DNA from: Andrena cerasifolii
Lineage: Eukaryota; Arthropoda; Insecta; Hymenoptera; Andrenidae
Direction: 5' to 3'
Length of the DNA: 64,000 bases
NCBI RefSeq assembly: GCF_050908995.1
Contig: NC_135124.1
Coordinates: 1,054,001-1,118,000 of the forward strand
In this document: positions 9,961 to 20,273 of the stretch, piece by piece
How the letters are laid out: the number at the start of each line of letters is the position of its first letter
Numbering within the stretch: position 1 is the stretch's first letter
Position numbers and translations under genes: made by a program
The notes under the pieces: model-generated
What the model was told of the DNA's origin: nothing
What the model saw: the letters and a program-made list of their open reading frames with translations, nothing else
Database searches by the model: none

Positions 9961-12750
9961 TTAATTATTTCTGGAGAGAGACCTTTTTCGCTTTTTCAAG
10001 CTTTTCGGTTTTTCTTTCGCTCTCTCTGCTAGAATAAATTGTGGCTCCCGAATAGTCATGCACCTATTGTGCCGACTATCTATTAATTCGGGTAGCATGC
10101 ATTCTAAATAAAATTGAACAAGTTTTGGCTCCATTTCTCTTTTCCAAAACGCATCATCTCTCTCTACTTTTATAGATTTCAACCCTTTCGGGGTCCAAAG
10201 GCAAAATATACAGTACTTTCTGTCAGTAATGTGTAACTGGCCTTGTATTTGATAAAAATAGTGATGCGTTTTACTTATTGAAATACCTGCGTTACGCGTG
10301 AACATGCGCCGGACAGCGGGAACTTGTTCAATAGCTTCTTCAGGCGTAAAGTTCTCCGCTGATTTGGGGCATTTGATTTCCAAAATACCCTCTTGACCGA
10401 TGATTCCATCCGGTGAAGCTCCTAAGAAGGCGATGCAGCTGTCGATGAAAAATCCACATTCCGCAATATCTGTATATTGCTTCTTCAATTCTTCGCGAGC
10501 AATATTCTCGCATTCTTTCCCGTATTCCACCGCGGGTGCACTAATTATCTTCGGATAAAGAATTGATTTTACTGTATTTGCGCAAAGCGTGTCAGGTCGG
10601 CGACGGCACACTTGTCCAAAATTGGATGCTGTCAACAATTTGGACCTGTACTGCAACCATTTGCGGTTCTTTGCTTGGCCGATTGTTTCATCTTCAATGG
10701 CATGTCTTTTCTCTTGCCAGTCACTGAGCATTTGCATATGCTTTTCCCGCTCCAGTTCGTACATTTCGGATGGCATGTCTGGCTTCTGTGCATTTTGTCC
10801 ATAATCACAATCTTTCTGCGAGGGCAAATGCTTGCGTACATATCGCGCAGCCTTCGTTTCCTTCTGTTTTGCAGCTTTCTTTTCCTTTTCTTTCTTTTTC
10901 TTTTCTTCCATTTGGTGCACAACCTCGGGCGTTTTCTTCTTCATAACCGCATCCAATCGCGAGTGCACTTGGTTACTGTTGTACTCCACGACAGCAGCAG
11001 CACATCTCCCTGTATAAGATCCTCTTTCGGCGAAATTTAATCTTTTTCCGCCAGTGTACTTGGCAATTAGTCCGTTCAAACTTTCCACAGCGTTATTAGT
11101 AGTATTATAGAGTAAGCTCTCCGCATGAGCTAATAGTGGACGAAGTATTTCTTTTACGTCCTGGTACACTCCAATTTTCATCAAGTCTGGAACGATGTTT
11201 TTCTCATTCTCTTTATTCTTTCCATCGCAGAAATATTCTAGTCTTGCACACTCTGCGTGTTCACCAAACACGTGGCTTGGAACATTCTGAATGTCGCCAT
11301 ACAAATTCTTCGTTCTCTCGTCGATTGATACATTCTGATTGTATCTAAACTTTGCGGCTTTCACGATGTCCGTGCGCATCCGGCGAATGCTACTTTCCAC
11401 AGTTTGTCTCAATGGTCCAGATGTGGTCTTTTTTACAATCGCTTTCATTTTTGTGCAAAAGTTTCGCAACAAATGATTCGTGCATTCAATCTTTTTTACA
11501 CGAATCTGTCTCTTATATGGGTCCGCATCAATAATCTTCTTATACACGCTACTGTCCCCATCAGCAATCAGTGTAGAATAAACGAGCCCACGTTTTTCTA
11601 CGCTAGTGTTGAATCCTTCTACTATAGCATCGCTTTCCATAGCAGTCGATGCTCGAGATGTTTTCCAGTTTTTGAAACATGTGTGCTTTCGGGGTTCTTT
11701 CTCGTTTTTCGCAGCAATCCGACAAATTCTGCAAACTTTGTTCCGAACGCCGTAAAATAATACTTTTTTCGTGTGATAGCCAACTATCACGCCGACTCCA
11801 GACGCAGAATCGTAACATCCACTGCGGTAGGATCTCTTCATCCAGCTTCCGTCGGCCACAACGGGGATGTGAGGGGTCCCTGACCCGGGAAGAACGTCGC
11901 CTCTCTCAATCGCCAAACGTTTTTCTTCTTCAGCCGCTGCTAACATCTCTTCTTCTGCAGCGGCAATTGCGGACTTGACGAATTCATCTTGATTCTTCAC
12001 GAATTCTTTCTTCGACATGCAACGTATGTTCACTCCTGCAAAAGTGTGTTCCAACTGAGCATAACTGCCTCCACATAAGATTGTTGCATTAACGGCGCCC
12101 TGATTGCTATCCACTTCTTCGGCTTCGTTCGATTGATTGTGGATTTCAGCTTTGTAATGGCATAAAGTGCACATTACGCTGAAGATGCTCTTGAAGCCAC
12201 ACCGTTTCACACCAGTTATTCGTAGGTGTTCAATGCCGCAGTCTTCTCTATGTTTTGCATGTTTACCTATTTTCTGCAATTGAGCAAGCACATTTTGAAA
12301 ATTCATGACATCGTTGCTATTTAGGAGACGCGATTGCTCTTGCGACTCGTTCTTCGCAACTTTTTCTATAACGAAGTTTTCTTCTTCGTTACTTTCAACA
12401 TCAAATTCTTGAAGCGCCTCTTCAGTTTCTCCCAAACTGGCCGTATCAGTGTCTTCATCGGATGGCGAGTGCATTATCTCTTGGTACGTATGATTTTGTC
12501 CATCGGATGTTGATGGTTCCTCTACCATACGTTCCTCGGCCACTTCTTCTGAATGTCCTACGGCAGTGTCGTCTGCCGTTTTTTCGTTTTCTTGTTTCTT
12601 CCGAAGGGCTGAAGATCTTCTCTTTTGGCGATGTACTTTCCGTTTCAAAAATCTCCTTGCGGACGGACGTAATTTTCGTGGACGAAACGGAGAATTATTG
12701 TCCATATCTTCTTCCACATCCTGCATATTCGCATTTAGAGTGTCACTCAT
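9961..12750 (-). CDS. Mutator-like transposase fused to a YqaJ-type nuclease domain
   Basis: A single uninterrupted 929-codon frame. Residues about 1-165 are basic then acidic and disordered. About 230-610 looks like a Mutator-like DDE transposase: VVADGSW (about 297), LIADGDSS (about 393) and NNAVESLNG (about 551) supply the expected D, D and E. A Lys/Glu-rich segment (about 610-690) leads to a C-terminal domain with SKLLTASNFG, LGASPDGIIG (about 775) and LEIKCPKS (about 789), the PD-(D/E)XK signature of YqaJ/lambda-exonuclease-like recombinases. The start ATG lies about 100 bp inside inverted repeat copy B. The family would cut and move DNA ends in the nucleus; a role for the nuclease in end processing is inference. 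No stop or frameshift is visible, so it may be active or recently active. Confidence 0.85.
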   Translation of the reverse strand: MSDTLNANMQDVEEDMDNNSPFRPRKLRPSARRFLKRKVHRQKRRSSALRKKQENEKTADDTAVGHSEEVAEERMVEEPSTSDGQNHTYQEIMHSPSDEDTDTASLGETEEALQEFDVESNEEENFVIEKVAKNESQEQSRLLNSNDVMNFQNVLAQLQKIGKHAKHREDCGIEHLRITGVKRCGFKSIFSVMCTLCHYKAEIHNQSNEAEEVDSNQGAVNATILCGGSYAQLEHTFAGVNIRCMSKKEFVKNQDEFVKSAIAAAEEEMLAAAEEEKRLAIERGDVLPGSGTPHIPVVADGSWMKRSYRSGCYDSASGVGVIVGYHTKKVLFYGVRNKVCRICRIAAKNEKEPRKHTCFKNWKTSRASTAMESDAIVEGFNTSVEKRGLVYSTLIADGDSSVYKKIIDADPYKRQIRVKKIECTNHLLRNFCTKMKAIVKKTTSGPLRQTVESSIRRMRTDIVKAAKFRYNQNVSIDERTKNLYGDIQNVPSHVFGEHAECARLEYFCDGKNKENEKNIVPDLMKIGVYQDVKEILRPLLAHAESLLYNTTNNAVESLNGLIAKYTGGKRLNFAERGSYTGRCAAAVVEYNSNQVHSRLDAVMKKKTPEVVHQMEEKKKKEKEKKAAKQKETKAARYVRKHLPSQKDCDYGQNAQKPDMPSEMYELEREKHMQMLSDWQEKRHAIEDETIGQAKNRKWLQYRSKLLTASNFGQVCRRRPDTLCANTVKSILYPKIISAPAVEYGKECENIAREELKKQYTDIAECGFFIDSCIAFLGASPDGIIGQEGILEIKCPKSAENFTPEEAIEQVPAVRRMFTRNAGISISKTHHYFYQIQGQLHITDRKYCIFCLWTPKGLKSIKVERDDAFWKREMEPKLVQFYLECMLPELIDSRHNRCMTIREPQFILAERAKEKPKSLKKRKRSLSRNN

Positions 12751-12859
12751 TCCACACTAAACCAACAAACACAACACAAACACAAACACAACGCAACACA
12801 ACTCAAAATCCTACTGCCCGTTACAAAAAACGTAAACGCGAACCGTGAACGTGAAACGT

Positions 12860-13010
12860 GAATCCGAAGGAGTTGGTTACGTGCGCGTGACTGATGCATG
12901 CGCAGTTTACGCAACACATCCACCGTTCCTGTAGATGTTCCCCTCCATCAGTGGTACCTCGAGCCCCGCCGATCCCTGGTTATTGAGAAGCCCGGCGACT
13001 ATCTCCACAA
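12860..13010 (-). repeat. Candidate MULE terminal repeat, copy B
   Basis: It is the reverse complement of copy A (7.38-7.62 kb) and copy C (14.26-14.40 kb), sharing CTGATGGAGGGGAACATC and ATGCATCAGTCACGCGCAC. It lies just upstream of the transposase start, where a terminal repeat and promoter would be expected. Confidence 0.5.
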
Positions 13011-13019
13011 TTTCTTAGA

Positions 13020-13565
13020 ATTCTTTGTTCGAAAGTGAGAGATAAAACTTTCGAATAAAACTTTCGAATAAAAAAAAAAAGGTAATTATGCAGAACTGGT
13101 GTTTCCTCATCGATTTCAATTATTTTTGGATATGTTGCCGGGGACATGATTCTGAACAACTTTTTCCTATACATGTTACCACCGCTCGACCTTCGTTGCC
13201 GAGATATTTGCCAGAAACTATCGGTATTATTATTATATTATTTTATTATCCGGGACAGAAAATCCCATAGTTACAGAAGAACTATATGAACAAAGGGCTT
13301 ACAGTTACTAGCGCTTACTAAACTAAGTTAACACTAAGGTTTTCAACAGACTATATAACAATGGTCGGATTATACCGATAGTTTCTGGCAAATATCTCGG
13401 CAACGAAGGTCGAGCGGCGGTAACATGTATAGGAAAAAGTTGTTCAGAATCATATCCCCGGCAACATATCCAAAAATAATTGAAATCGATGAGGAAACAC
13501 CAGTTCTGCATAATTACCTTTTTTTTTTAATTCGAAAGTTTTATTCGAATAAATGCAACGAATAA
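13020..13565. repeat. Foldback element
   Basis: The left arm (about 13,040-13,235, including GGTAATTATGCAGAACTGG and CGACCTTCGTTGCCGAGATA) recurs in reverse complement at about 13,365-13,545. The arms are about 95 percent identical by eye. The interior of about 130 bp is not coding. Confidence 0.85.
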
Positions 13566-14255
13566 AGGATATACTTCCGAATGGCACCAGTGGCCGATCG
13601 AGATGAGGTTTGGGTGTGGGGTGGGGTGGGGAGGGGGTGTGAACCCTAAATCTAAAATTGTAGCTTCGGGTATTCTTTAATATTTCGTTTCCGAAATATT
13701 AATAAAAAATTGTTAATTTATTTTGGAAATTTATTTACGTTGGTGGAGGCCTCCCTACCCGTGAGCCCTTCTGCCCCTCCCCCGCCATTTTCCACTTTTG
13801 AAATTTTGTAATACCCCTCGTAATACTCGGCAAGTTTCGTCTCGATCGGCCACCGGTTGGAGCTAGACCAGTGCGTGGGGCGCGGAAAGCACGACAGCGA
13901 ACCGATGTGACTTTGGAAATACTCTGGTATTACTGTACTGTATTGGGAATAAAAATTGATGCAGTTACAAGCATCGCGCGATGAGGTCAATATCGTACAT
14001 TGTATCGTCGACTGTGAAACGAAGAAGATGGTTGTGTTAGTAACGTCTGTGTACATAGGTAGATTTCAATGTATTATGCCGAAATTTTTTTATTAATATC
14101 TCAGAAACTAAGAAATATCCGCAGCTGAAATTTTATATTAGAGGGTCTCTCCACCTCCCGCCCAACCCCTCAAAATTTCAGTTCATTCCGTTGGTTGGGT
14201 CATACCGTAGTATATCCGCGGATTCTCTCACTCTGGAATAAAGAATTCTAAGAAA
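13566..14255. other. Unassigned intergenic sequence with G-rich run
   Basis: A G-rich tract lies near 13,610-13,640 (GTGGGGTGGGGTGGGGAGGG), followed by AT-rich sequence. I see no gene motif, repeat partner or RNA gene. Confidence 0.3.
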
Positions 14256-14400
14256 TTGTGAAGATAGTCGCCGGGCTGCTAAATAACCAGGGATCGGGTG
14301 GTCGAGGTGCCACTGATGGAGGGGAACACCTACAGGAGCGGTGGCTGTGTTGCGTAAACTGCGCACGCATCAGTCACGCACACGTAACCAAGGCTCCTGT
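14256..14400 (+). repeat. Candidate MULE terminal repeat, copy C
   Basis: Direct-orientation relative of copy A and inverted relative of copy B (GATAGTCGCCGGGCT, ACTGATGGAGGGGAACACC, CATCAGTCACGCACACGTAA). It precedes the small gene candidate at 14,499 and could be the 5' end of a second, non-autonomous MULE. Confidence 0.45.
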
Positions 14401-14524
14401 AGGTGTTTCCTCCTCCACAAATAAGTCTGCCCAAGGACTTGTTGCGTGGCAAGCAACAGTTGGCTCACGAACTGCAGAGCAATAGCACCGAAGACAATGG
14501 ATAATTCACAAAATGTAAGTATTA

Positions 14525-15890
14525 TATTGTATACTATTATACAGAGTGACTCTCTGGCTAGAGTATTCAAACGCGATGCCGCCAATAAGCCGCGCCTCGC
14601 TGAGTTTCGTGGACGTCAAAGCTCGCGACGAGATTCATTACGGTGTATTAAAAAATTCTTTATTCTTCATTGCATCGATATTGCAGTGATACCAATGCAT
14701 TCCTGGCATTCTCCCGATTAAAATCATGTCGTGTAATTCGGACTATTTTTAACGAAGTTAGCGTGGTACCATTTTCATCGGCACGACATCGATTGACGCC
14801 ATTTTCGCAAAGATCTGTTGAGAAATGCAGAACGTGGAATTCGTCACTTCCACGTAACTCAGCGAGGCACGGTTTATTGGTGGCATTGTAGATCGAGAGC
14901 TGGCTATATAGGGGTCAACGTGACTCGATGCAGTCACAGTTCTTATTGTTGGATTAGTGTTGCCGAATGCGAAATCCCCATCTGCCGAGTCAGTCCGGAG
15001 AACTAACGCGGGGGTGGGCGGTCAAACAGGTAAAATTTTGCAGCATAATAACGTGATTCTTGCTGTTCTGAAATTTCATATACTTATTGTTTACGCATTT
15101 AATGAACGATATGCAAAATGGCAGACCACCAAGTGGAGGATAAGACGTTGGCAGATGTAAGAAGATCCTAAAGTTGAGGGTATTAACTCGCTTTCTAAAT
15201 TATTCGTTATAGTTTTATTTCTTCCGTTGTTAAAAGTCGGTAGAGTCGAGAAGGTTTTTCTCGAGTCCCGGTCTGTAATCGACTGACTTTCCGTCCCGTG
15301 GAAAGTCCCCTCTTGTCCTTTTGGGAAAACTCCTAAGGACCCCGATGCCAATTTATGATGTTTATGGCGTCGCACTGGTCGGGCCCATCGTCGCTGTAGG
15401 CGTCACGCTGGCCGCATCTGCGTAAGCTCAACCTTGCAGCCCCTTTTACACGGTGGTGCTTCAATATTGCTAACACAGGCGTCGATGAAAAGCGCGATAC
15501 GTGGCTTGCGCGCTAGTGCAAGGGAGAAATATACATTTGTTTCTCCTTTGCCCTAGTGGGACCGCCGTCGGCCGCATATTGGAACGGCAACCGCCTTTAG
15601 GGCGCACTTGGTGGTCTGCCATTTTGCATATCGTTCATTAAATGCGTAAACAATAAGTATATGAAATTTCAGAACAGCAAGAATGACGTTATTATGCTGC
15701 AAATTTTACCTGTTTGACCGCCCACCCCCGCGTTAGTTCTCCGGACTGACTCGGCAGATGGGGATTTCGCATTCGGCAACACTAATCCAACAATAAGAAC
15801 TGTGACTGCATCGAGTCACGTTGACCCCTATATAGCCAGCTCTTAGACTATTGTCTTTGAGGACTCTAGCGAGAGAATCACGCTGTACCA
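14525..15890. repeat. Foldback element with 235-bp near-identical arms
   Basis: The main arms are 14,897-15,135 and 15,613-15,842, nearly identical and inverted. Shorter outer ends, ACTCTCTGGCTAGAGT near 14,535 and GGACTCTAGCGAGAGAATC near 15,860, also pair, with an extra insertion at 14,570-14,890 that has its own small inverted ends (CGCCTCGCTGAGTTTCGTGG and partner). The interior 15,140-15,610 has no gene I recognise. It sits in the first intron of the gene candidate. Confidence 0.8.
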
Positions 15891-16087
15891 TCTTACTATT
15901 TGCCAAAAATAATACATTCAACATTTCATTTCCAGATGAAAGATACGGTCCCGACCCCGTCGGGGGGAAGTGGAGGGGGGGGAGAAGGAGAAGAAGGAGG
16001 AGAAGAAGGAGGAGAAGAATGAGAGTAGGGAGGACAAATTCGAGAAGGCTCTAGCAAAAGTAAGTTATGTTGAAATTATGTGTGTGT

Positions 16088-16447
16088 ACAGTATTATCTC
16101 CGTAAGTGTTCGCTGGTCGGGCCGGCGTTGAGCTCCTGTCGTGAACAGATCTCTAATTCCGAGTGTTCGTTTCTCGCTTCTTCCTGGCCGAAGGGGGGAG
16201 CGAGATGGAACGCTTTGCCTGCGCGACGGCCGCGAACGCAAAAGACGGAGTGTCAGGCGTCCGAAAGACGGAGCGAGATAAAACATCATCCCGTCGTCTC
16301 GCTCGCTTTCAGTGGCTCTCGCTCGCTCTCGTTCCATCTCGCTCTCGCCTTCGCCGGGCAAGAGTGACACAGAAGTGGTGGAGATACATAGCAACAAACC
16401 CGGATCGTGTGCACCAAACCGAACACTTACGGAGACAATACTGTATT
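16088..16447. mobile_element. Non-autonomous DNA element, 25-bp terminal inverted repeats
   Basis: The left end reads TACAGTATTATCTCCGTAAG and the right end is its reverse complement with one or two changes. The interior is rich in GAGCGAGA/CTCGCTC. A sibling lies at 17,943-18,185. No transposase is encoded, and superfamily is undetermined. Confidence 0.65.
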
Positions 16448-16999
16448 ATTATTGAAAGTGGTATAAGTCGATCTGTAGCTAAAAAATCGTTTGTTTTCTT
16501 TAACATTTTTATTGATTATTATTCCATAATAAAATTACACAAGTTTATAGTTTTAAAAACATTACCCGATTTGATTTACGGATGCGAATATTTTGTTGAT
16601 TCAAAAGCATACCCTTAAATATCCCAATGTATGAATAAATGGACTTATACTAGTTTAAGAAATAACGGCTCATATGTAGGCGTAGAACTAGAAGATGTAA
16701 TTTTTATGGTACTGTTTCAGTTGAAGAAGGAGCTGAAAAAATTACAGTACGGCCGTGGAGGCCGCCGAGGAGGCCGCCGAGGGGGCCACCGAGGGGGCCG
16801 CCGTGGGGGCCGCCGTGGGGGCCGCCGTGGGGGCGGCGGCGGCAACCCCATAATTATTAATAATTATTAAATTTTATATATAGCTATTAAATATTTAAAA
16901 ATATAATATTTCTAATTCATCAATGCTTGTTCATTTTCTTTGTTTCAATGGAATGTAAAATGTTCTCATTTTCTATTGTATCGACATGAACGTTTCAGT

Positions 17000-17190
17000 A
17001 ACATACTGCTGAGATTTTCCAGATGAAAATGAATTTAAACACGGTATAAATCGGATTATTTTTAGCATTATTAGATTAGAAATGTTTCGCATTTATATTT
17101 AATTATCTAGTACAGTTCTAGAAATAATCCGATTTATACCGCATTTGAATTCATTTTAATGTGGAAAATCTCAGCAGTATGTTACTGAAT
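17000..17190. repeat. Palindromic MITE
   Basis: TAACATACTGCTGAGATTTT at the left pairs with AAAATCTCAGCAGTATGTTA at the right, and CGGTATAAATCGGATTATTT also pairs, giving arms of about 75 bp. Confidence 0.8.
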
Positions 17191-17256
17191 ATTGAAAACG
17201 TGACATTTTACATTTTATCAACATTGTACGCCTCTCCAACCGAGATTACAAGTTGC

Positions 17257-17942
17257 CGCAGAGTGGGGCATTTCGGGTCGAAACACAGCACAAAACATTT
17301 TCTCACCCAAATCATATATTTATCGTTAATTTTTCCATTTCATTCAGTTAGGACGTATGCTTGTGATCCTATTGGTACAGAAAAATTAATGAAATTTGTT
17401 TATTTAATGGGTCATAGTACTTTTTTACAAATTGCCGACAATATCGTGCACACTGTACATAGGAAAAAGTTCCGCATCTTTCACATGTAAAAAGACTTCA
17501 GTTACTTTGAATTTCAATGGCAGGAAAGGCATTTTTGTAACAAAAAAGCGTCATAGACCCCTTCTCGTCCCTCTAACTACCTCGTTTGAACTCCCGTTAA
17601 AAATAAACAATGAAAATTGGGACATTCAGTAAGATATAATTCCAAAAATATCAGGGATATCAAAATCAAATTTGGTACACTTCAAATACATACCTCAACA
17701 CTTAATTCCACCAAAAATTAGTTGAATTAAGCAAACAATAATACTATAAACAACAATACAAATTCTGAAGAGTTTCGTGGTTCTCTTCTTCGAAACCGTG
17801 TAGTCGCGTTAAAAATTAATGAATATGAAAAACAATCATAATACCTGCAATCAACTACCTGTAAAAGAAAATTTGCAGTTTAGCGATATTTTTGTAAAAG
17901 GACTTAGTGCCGTGTATCGACCCCAAATGCCCCACTGTGCGC
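17257..17942. mobile_element. Short DNA element with GCACAGTGGGGCATTT-type ends
   Basis: GCAGAGTGGGGCATTTCGGG at 17,257 pairs with the reverse complement of CCCCAAATGCCCCACTGTGC ending at 17,940. The approximately 680-bp interior shows no transposase. The core resembles the CGCACAGTGG motif in the foldbacks at 1.2, 2.7 and 51 kb. Confidence 0.6.
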
Positions 17943-18185
17943 CGCCGAACAGCCCAAGTCCTCGCTGGTCGGGACCGGCGCGGCGTTGAGCTCGTATCGC
18001 GAGCAGAGCCCTAATTCTCAGTGTTCGTTTCTCGCTTCTTTTTAGCTGATAGGGGGAGCGAGATGGAACGAGTGTCAGGCGTTCGAAAGACGGAGCGAGA
18101 CAAACAACATCTCGTCGTCTATCTCGCACCACCCTCGCTCGCTTTCAGTGCCTCTTGCTCGCTCTCGTTCCATGAGACAATACTG
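17943..18185. mobile_element. Sibling copy of the 16.1-kb element, left end lost
   Basis: It shares TCGCTGGTCGGG, GTGTTCGTTTCTCGCTTCTT, GAGCGAGATGGAACG and the right end GAGACAATACTGTA with 16,088-16,447. The left terminus is missing or replaced at the boundary with the preceding element. Confidence 0.6.
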
Positions 18186-18404
18186 TAGTATCTTTTATTT
18201 GACTTTATCCAGATATTATCTTTGTCCATCTCTGTTCTCCAACTGCTTCGCCGTGATTCATTCAAGCCTCCTCGATGGAAAAATATTGATAGGGGAAATG
18301 CGGCAACAGCGCGATTCGACTCTCGATACGTCTCGGCAACTATGTCTTTCCTACATTTATCGGCTAGATTGGACTTCCACCGGTTTTGATGGTACAAGGC
18401 ACGA

Positions 18405-19130
18405 ATATACCATCAACGCCGGTGACGGAGAAACCTTGAAGTTTCATTCTGTCATTTTTCGGGCTGTCCTGAGTACACGATTCGTAAATTCATTATTATT
18501 TCAACGTACGGTGCTTATTAGCGTTCAAACGGACCAGACCACCCTGCACGAAAGTCTACTGAAGGCAACTAAACCCGCAAAAACGTCCACCGTGCCGATT
18601 CCAGGACGAAAGTTGTAATTTACGGTTTGCTTACTACATCGCGTATACGCAGGCCCGGCGGAACCATGCGCCGCACAAGGGCGCCAGCCGAATGGGACGC
18701 TAAAAAAACTAGATCGTACGCTTAATAATAAAGGAATCTAACACCTCACATAAACTAAATATAAATGTAAATCTTTTAAACATATTAAATAGAAAACAAG
18801 TGCAAAAAATTGGGGACAACAAAAATTTTTTTGCACAAGGGCGCCAGCTAACCTCGCGTCGGCCCTGCCTACACGTCACGCTGGTGCTACATGGCTGCAG
18901 TGCACCATTAGCGCCACCAACGGAGAAGCCTTGAAGCTTCATTCGGACAGTTTTCGAGTCATAAATTCATTATTATTTCAAAATGGGGTGCTTATTAGCG
19001 TTCAAACGCACCAGACCACCCTGCACAGATGTCTACTGAAGGCAACTGTACCCGCAAAAACTTCCTTCGGGCCGATTCCAGGACGAAAGTTGTAATTTAC
19101 GATTTGCTTACTACACGCGTATACGTGCAC
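18405..19130. repeat. Direct repeat pair flanking a hAT-like MITE
   Basis: 18,405-18,650 and 18,905-19,125 are diverged direct copies (TGCTTATTAGCGTTCAAACG, CCAGACCACCCTGCAC, GATTCCAGGACGAAAGTTGT). Between them lies 18,651-18,874, with ends CAGGCCCGGCGG and, inverted, CAGGGCCGACGCG, a hAT-type start, flanked by imperfect 8-bp CGTATACG/CCTACACG. The first copy has a long chance open frame that I do not regard as a gene. Confidence 0.55.
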
Positions 19131-19176
19131 GCTTTTCCTAGCTTGTGTGAGCGTACTCACACATTCAAAGGCCCGC

Positions 19177-19190
19177 GGAGACGGCCCCCT
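19177..19190 (-). repeat. Terminal inverted repeat, partner of 7183
   Basis: Reverse complement of AGGGGGCCGTCTCC, followed by TAATAAC. It abuts the first recognisable transposase codons at 19,208 and probably marks the insertion that removed the transposase 5' end. Confidence 0.45.
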
Positions 19191-19439
19191 TAATAACAAA
19201 CCATTTAGTGCATAACGAGGAAACGTATAGACAATTTTTTCGCCTAAATAAAGAGCAGGTTCATTTCGTTTTGAATCATATTGGAAAGGATTTGGAGAAA
19301 AAATCGTGTCCAAGAGTCAAGACGCCAATTTCACCCGAAGATAAGTTGCTCCTGACATTGAGGCAAGTTAATTTTTCACAAGCATATTTTATTTTTTCGT
19401 CACATAATTTTATTACAGCTGTTGTATATTTTTACTACA

Positions 19440-19845
19440 GTTAATACAAATATGGTCTCTTAATAATCACTCTCCGTCTACTGATTTGCACATGCGTTGA
19501 TTTGTACGCTCTCGCTTCGCTCGCTGCATGCTCTCCCGTTCATTCTCTCCTCGCTCTCGTACATTCGATTCTCCCTATTCCGCTTTTTCTTTACCTACGC
19601 GCGCTCTCTCTCTCCTTTTGCCAATTACTCTATCACGCATTCGGTCATCGCTTACGTCGTCACACTCTCTCCCCCTCTTTCAGTGTTACTCTTGGTTGGT
19701 TTCTTGCACGAACGCGTTTTTCTATTTACGGGAGGATATCTTTATAAACACCTCCACCTCGCGGTGTGTGAGACCGAGGTAGTGTCTGATTCTTATTGAC
19801 TAAAACCCCACGGTGACCATCCTCTGTACGAATCGGTGGGACCTC
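19440..19845. other. Pyrimidine-rich intron filler
   Basis: Within the transposase intron, 19,490-19,690 is CT-rich (CTCTCGCTTCGCTCGCTGCA, CTCTCTCTCC). I see no gene or clear inverted repeat. Confidence 0.3.
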
Positions 19846-19849
19846 GGGA

Positions 19850-20273
19850 ACATCACGGCTATTGTATTTTACTAATACCACAAGCACAAACACATGTATC
19901 TTGCGCTGACTCCATTTCGAGATCATTAATCAATTTAAACACCAACGCCTTTGTTTCTACAATTAAGTGTGGCGGAAATTTTTGGCGTGCCATCCACATA
20001 CTTTTAAAAAATATCACAATGGAGTCGCAATCTGCTTCCAATTATTTGCTGATACTGCCCATCAGTTTTTCTGTTTCGAGAGCTGTCCATGTCAAAACAT
20101 CCAGTACAGTACTGGATTCTTTTCTGTGCCTATATGGCACTGCACACTACATGTACCTACAGGTAGATGTACTTTGCTGCCGACCCTGTACCGTACTTGA
20201 TGCTCCGCTTCATTTTCCTACATGTATCGCATATGTTCCTCCATCTCTTCTTACAATCACCAGCTGAAATAAT
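19850..20273 (-). pseudogene. Antisense MADF/BESS gene remnant inside the transposase intron
   Basis: On the minus strand, GDCKKRWRNICDTCRK followed by GTGSAAK matches exon 2 of the MADF gene at 6.2 kb (ECKTRWKNIRDSF, GTGSAAK). Further down, IVIFFKSMWMARQKFPPHL matches its BESS motif. Stops between them show decay. The MADF exon begins at 20,273, right beside a 31-bp segment ending in the transposase acceptor at 20,294, so the two genes lie head to head across that segment. No MADF exon 1 was found to the right. Confidence 0.7.

Larger units (their letters stand above)
14499..16870 (+). pseudogene. Low-complexity three-exon gene candidate (broken)
   Basis: Exon 1 is short: ATG at 14,499 reads MDNSQN to a GTAAGT donor. 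Exon 2 (15,936-16,057) follows TTTCCAG, is dominated by a GGAGAA-rich tract and ends REDKFEKALAK before GTAAGT. Exon 3 (about 16,721-16,870) follows TTTCAG and is a GGC/CGG-rich repeat. Read in the frame continuing from FEKALAK it gives WRPPRRPP-like repeats; in another frame it gives RGG-box-like GGRRGG repeats. The phase-0 join of exons 1 and 2 meets a stop in the purine tract, which may have slipped. Both introns contain inserted inverted-repeat elements. I do not recognise the product. Confidence 0.3.

Noticed and set aside
10612..11040. Plus-strand hydrophobic frames opposite the MULE transposase
   Set aside because: They are the complement of Lys/Glu-rich coding sequence (TTCTTT runs), not membrane proteins.
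15851..16054. Arginine-rich protein with 12 consecutive Arg
   Set aside because: It is one frame of a GGAGAA microsatellite; the splice context favours other frames.
18148..18618. 156-codon frame as a gene
   Set aside because: It runs across the end of a MITE into a direct repeat whose second copy does not keep the frame.
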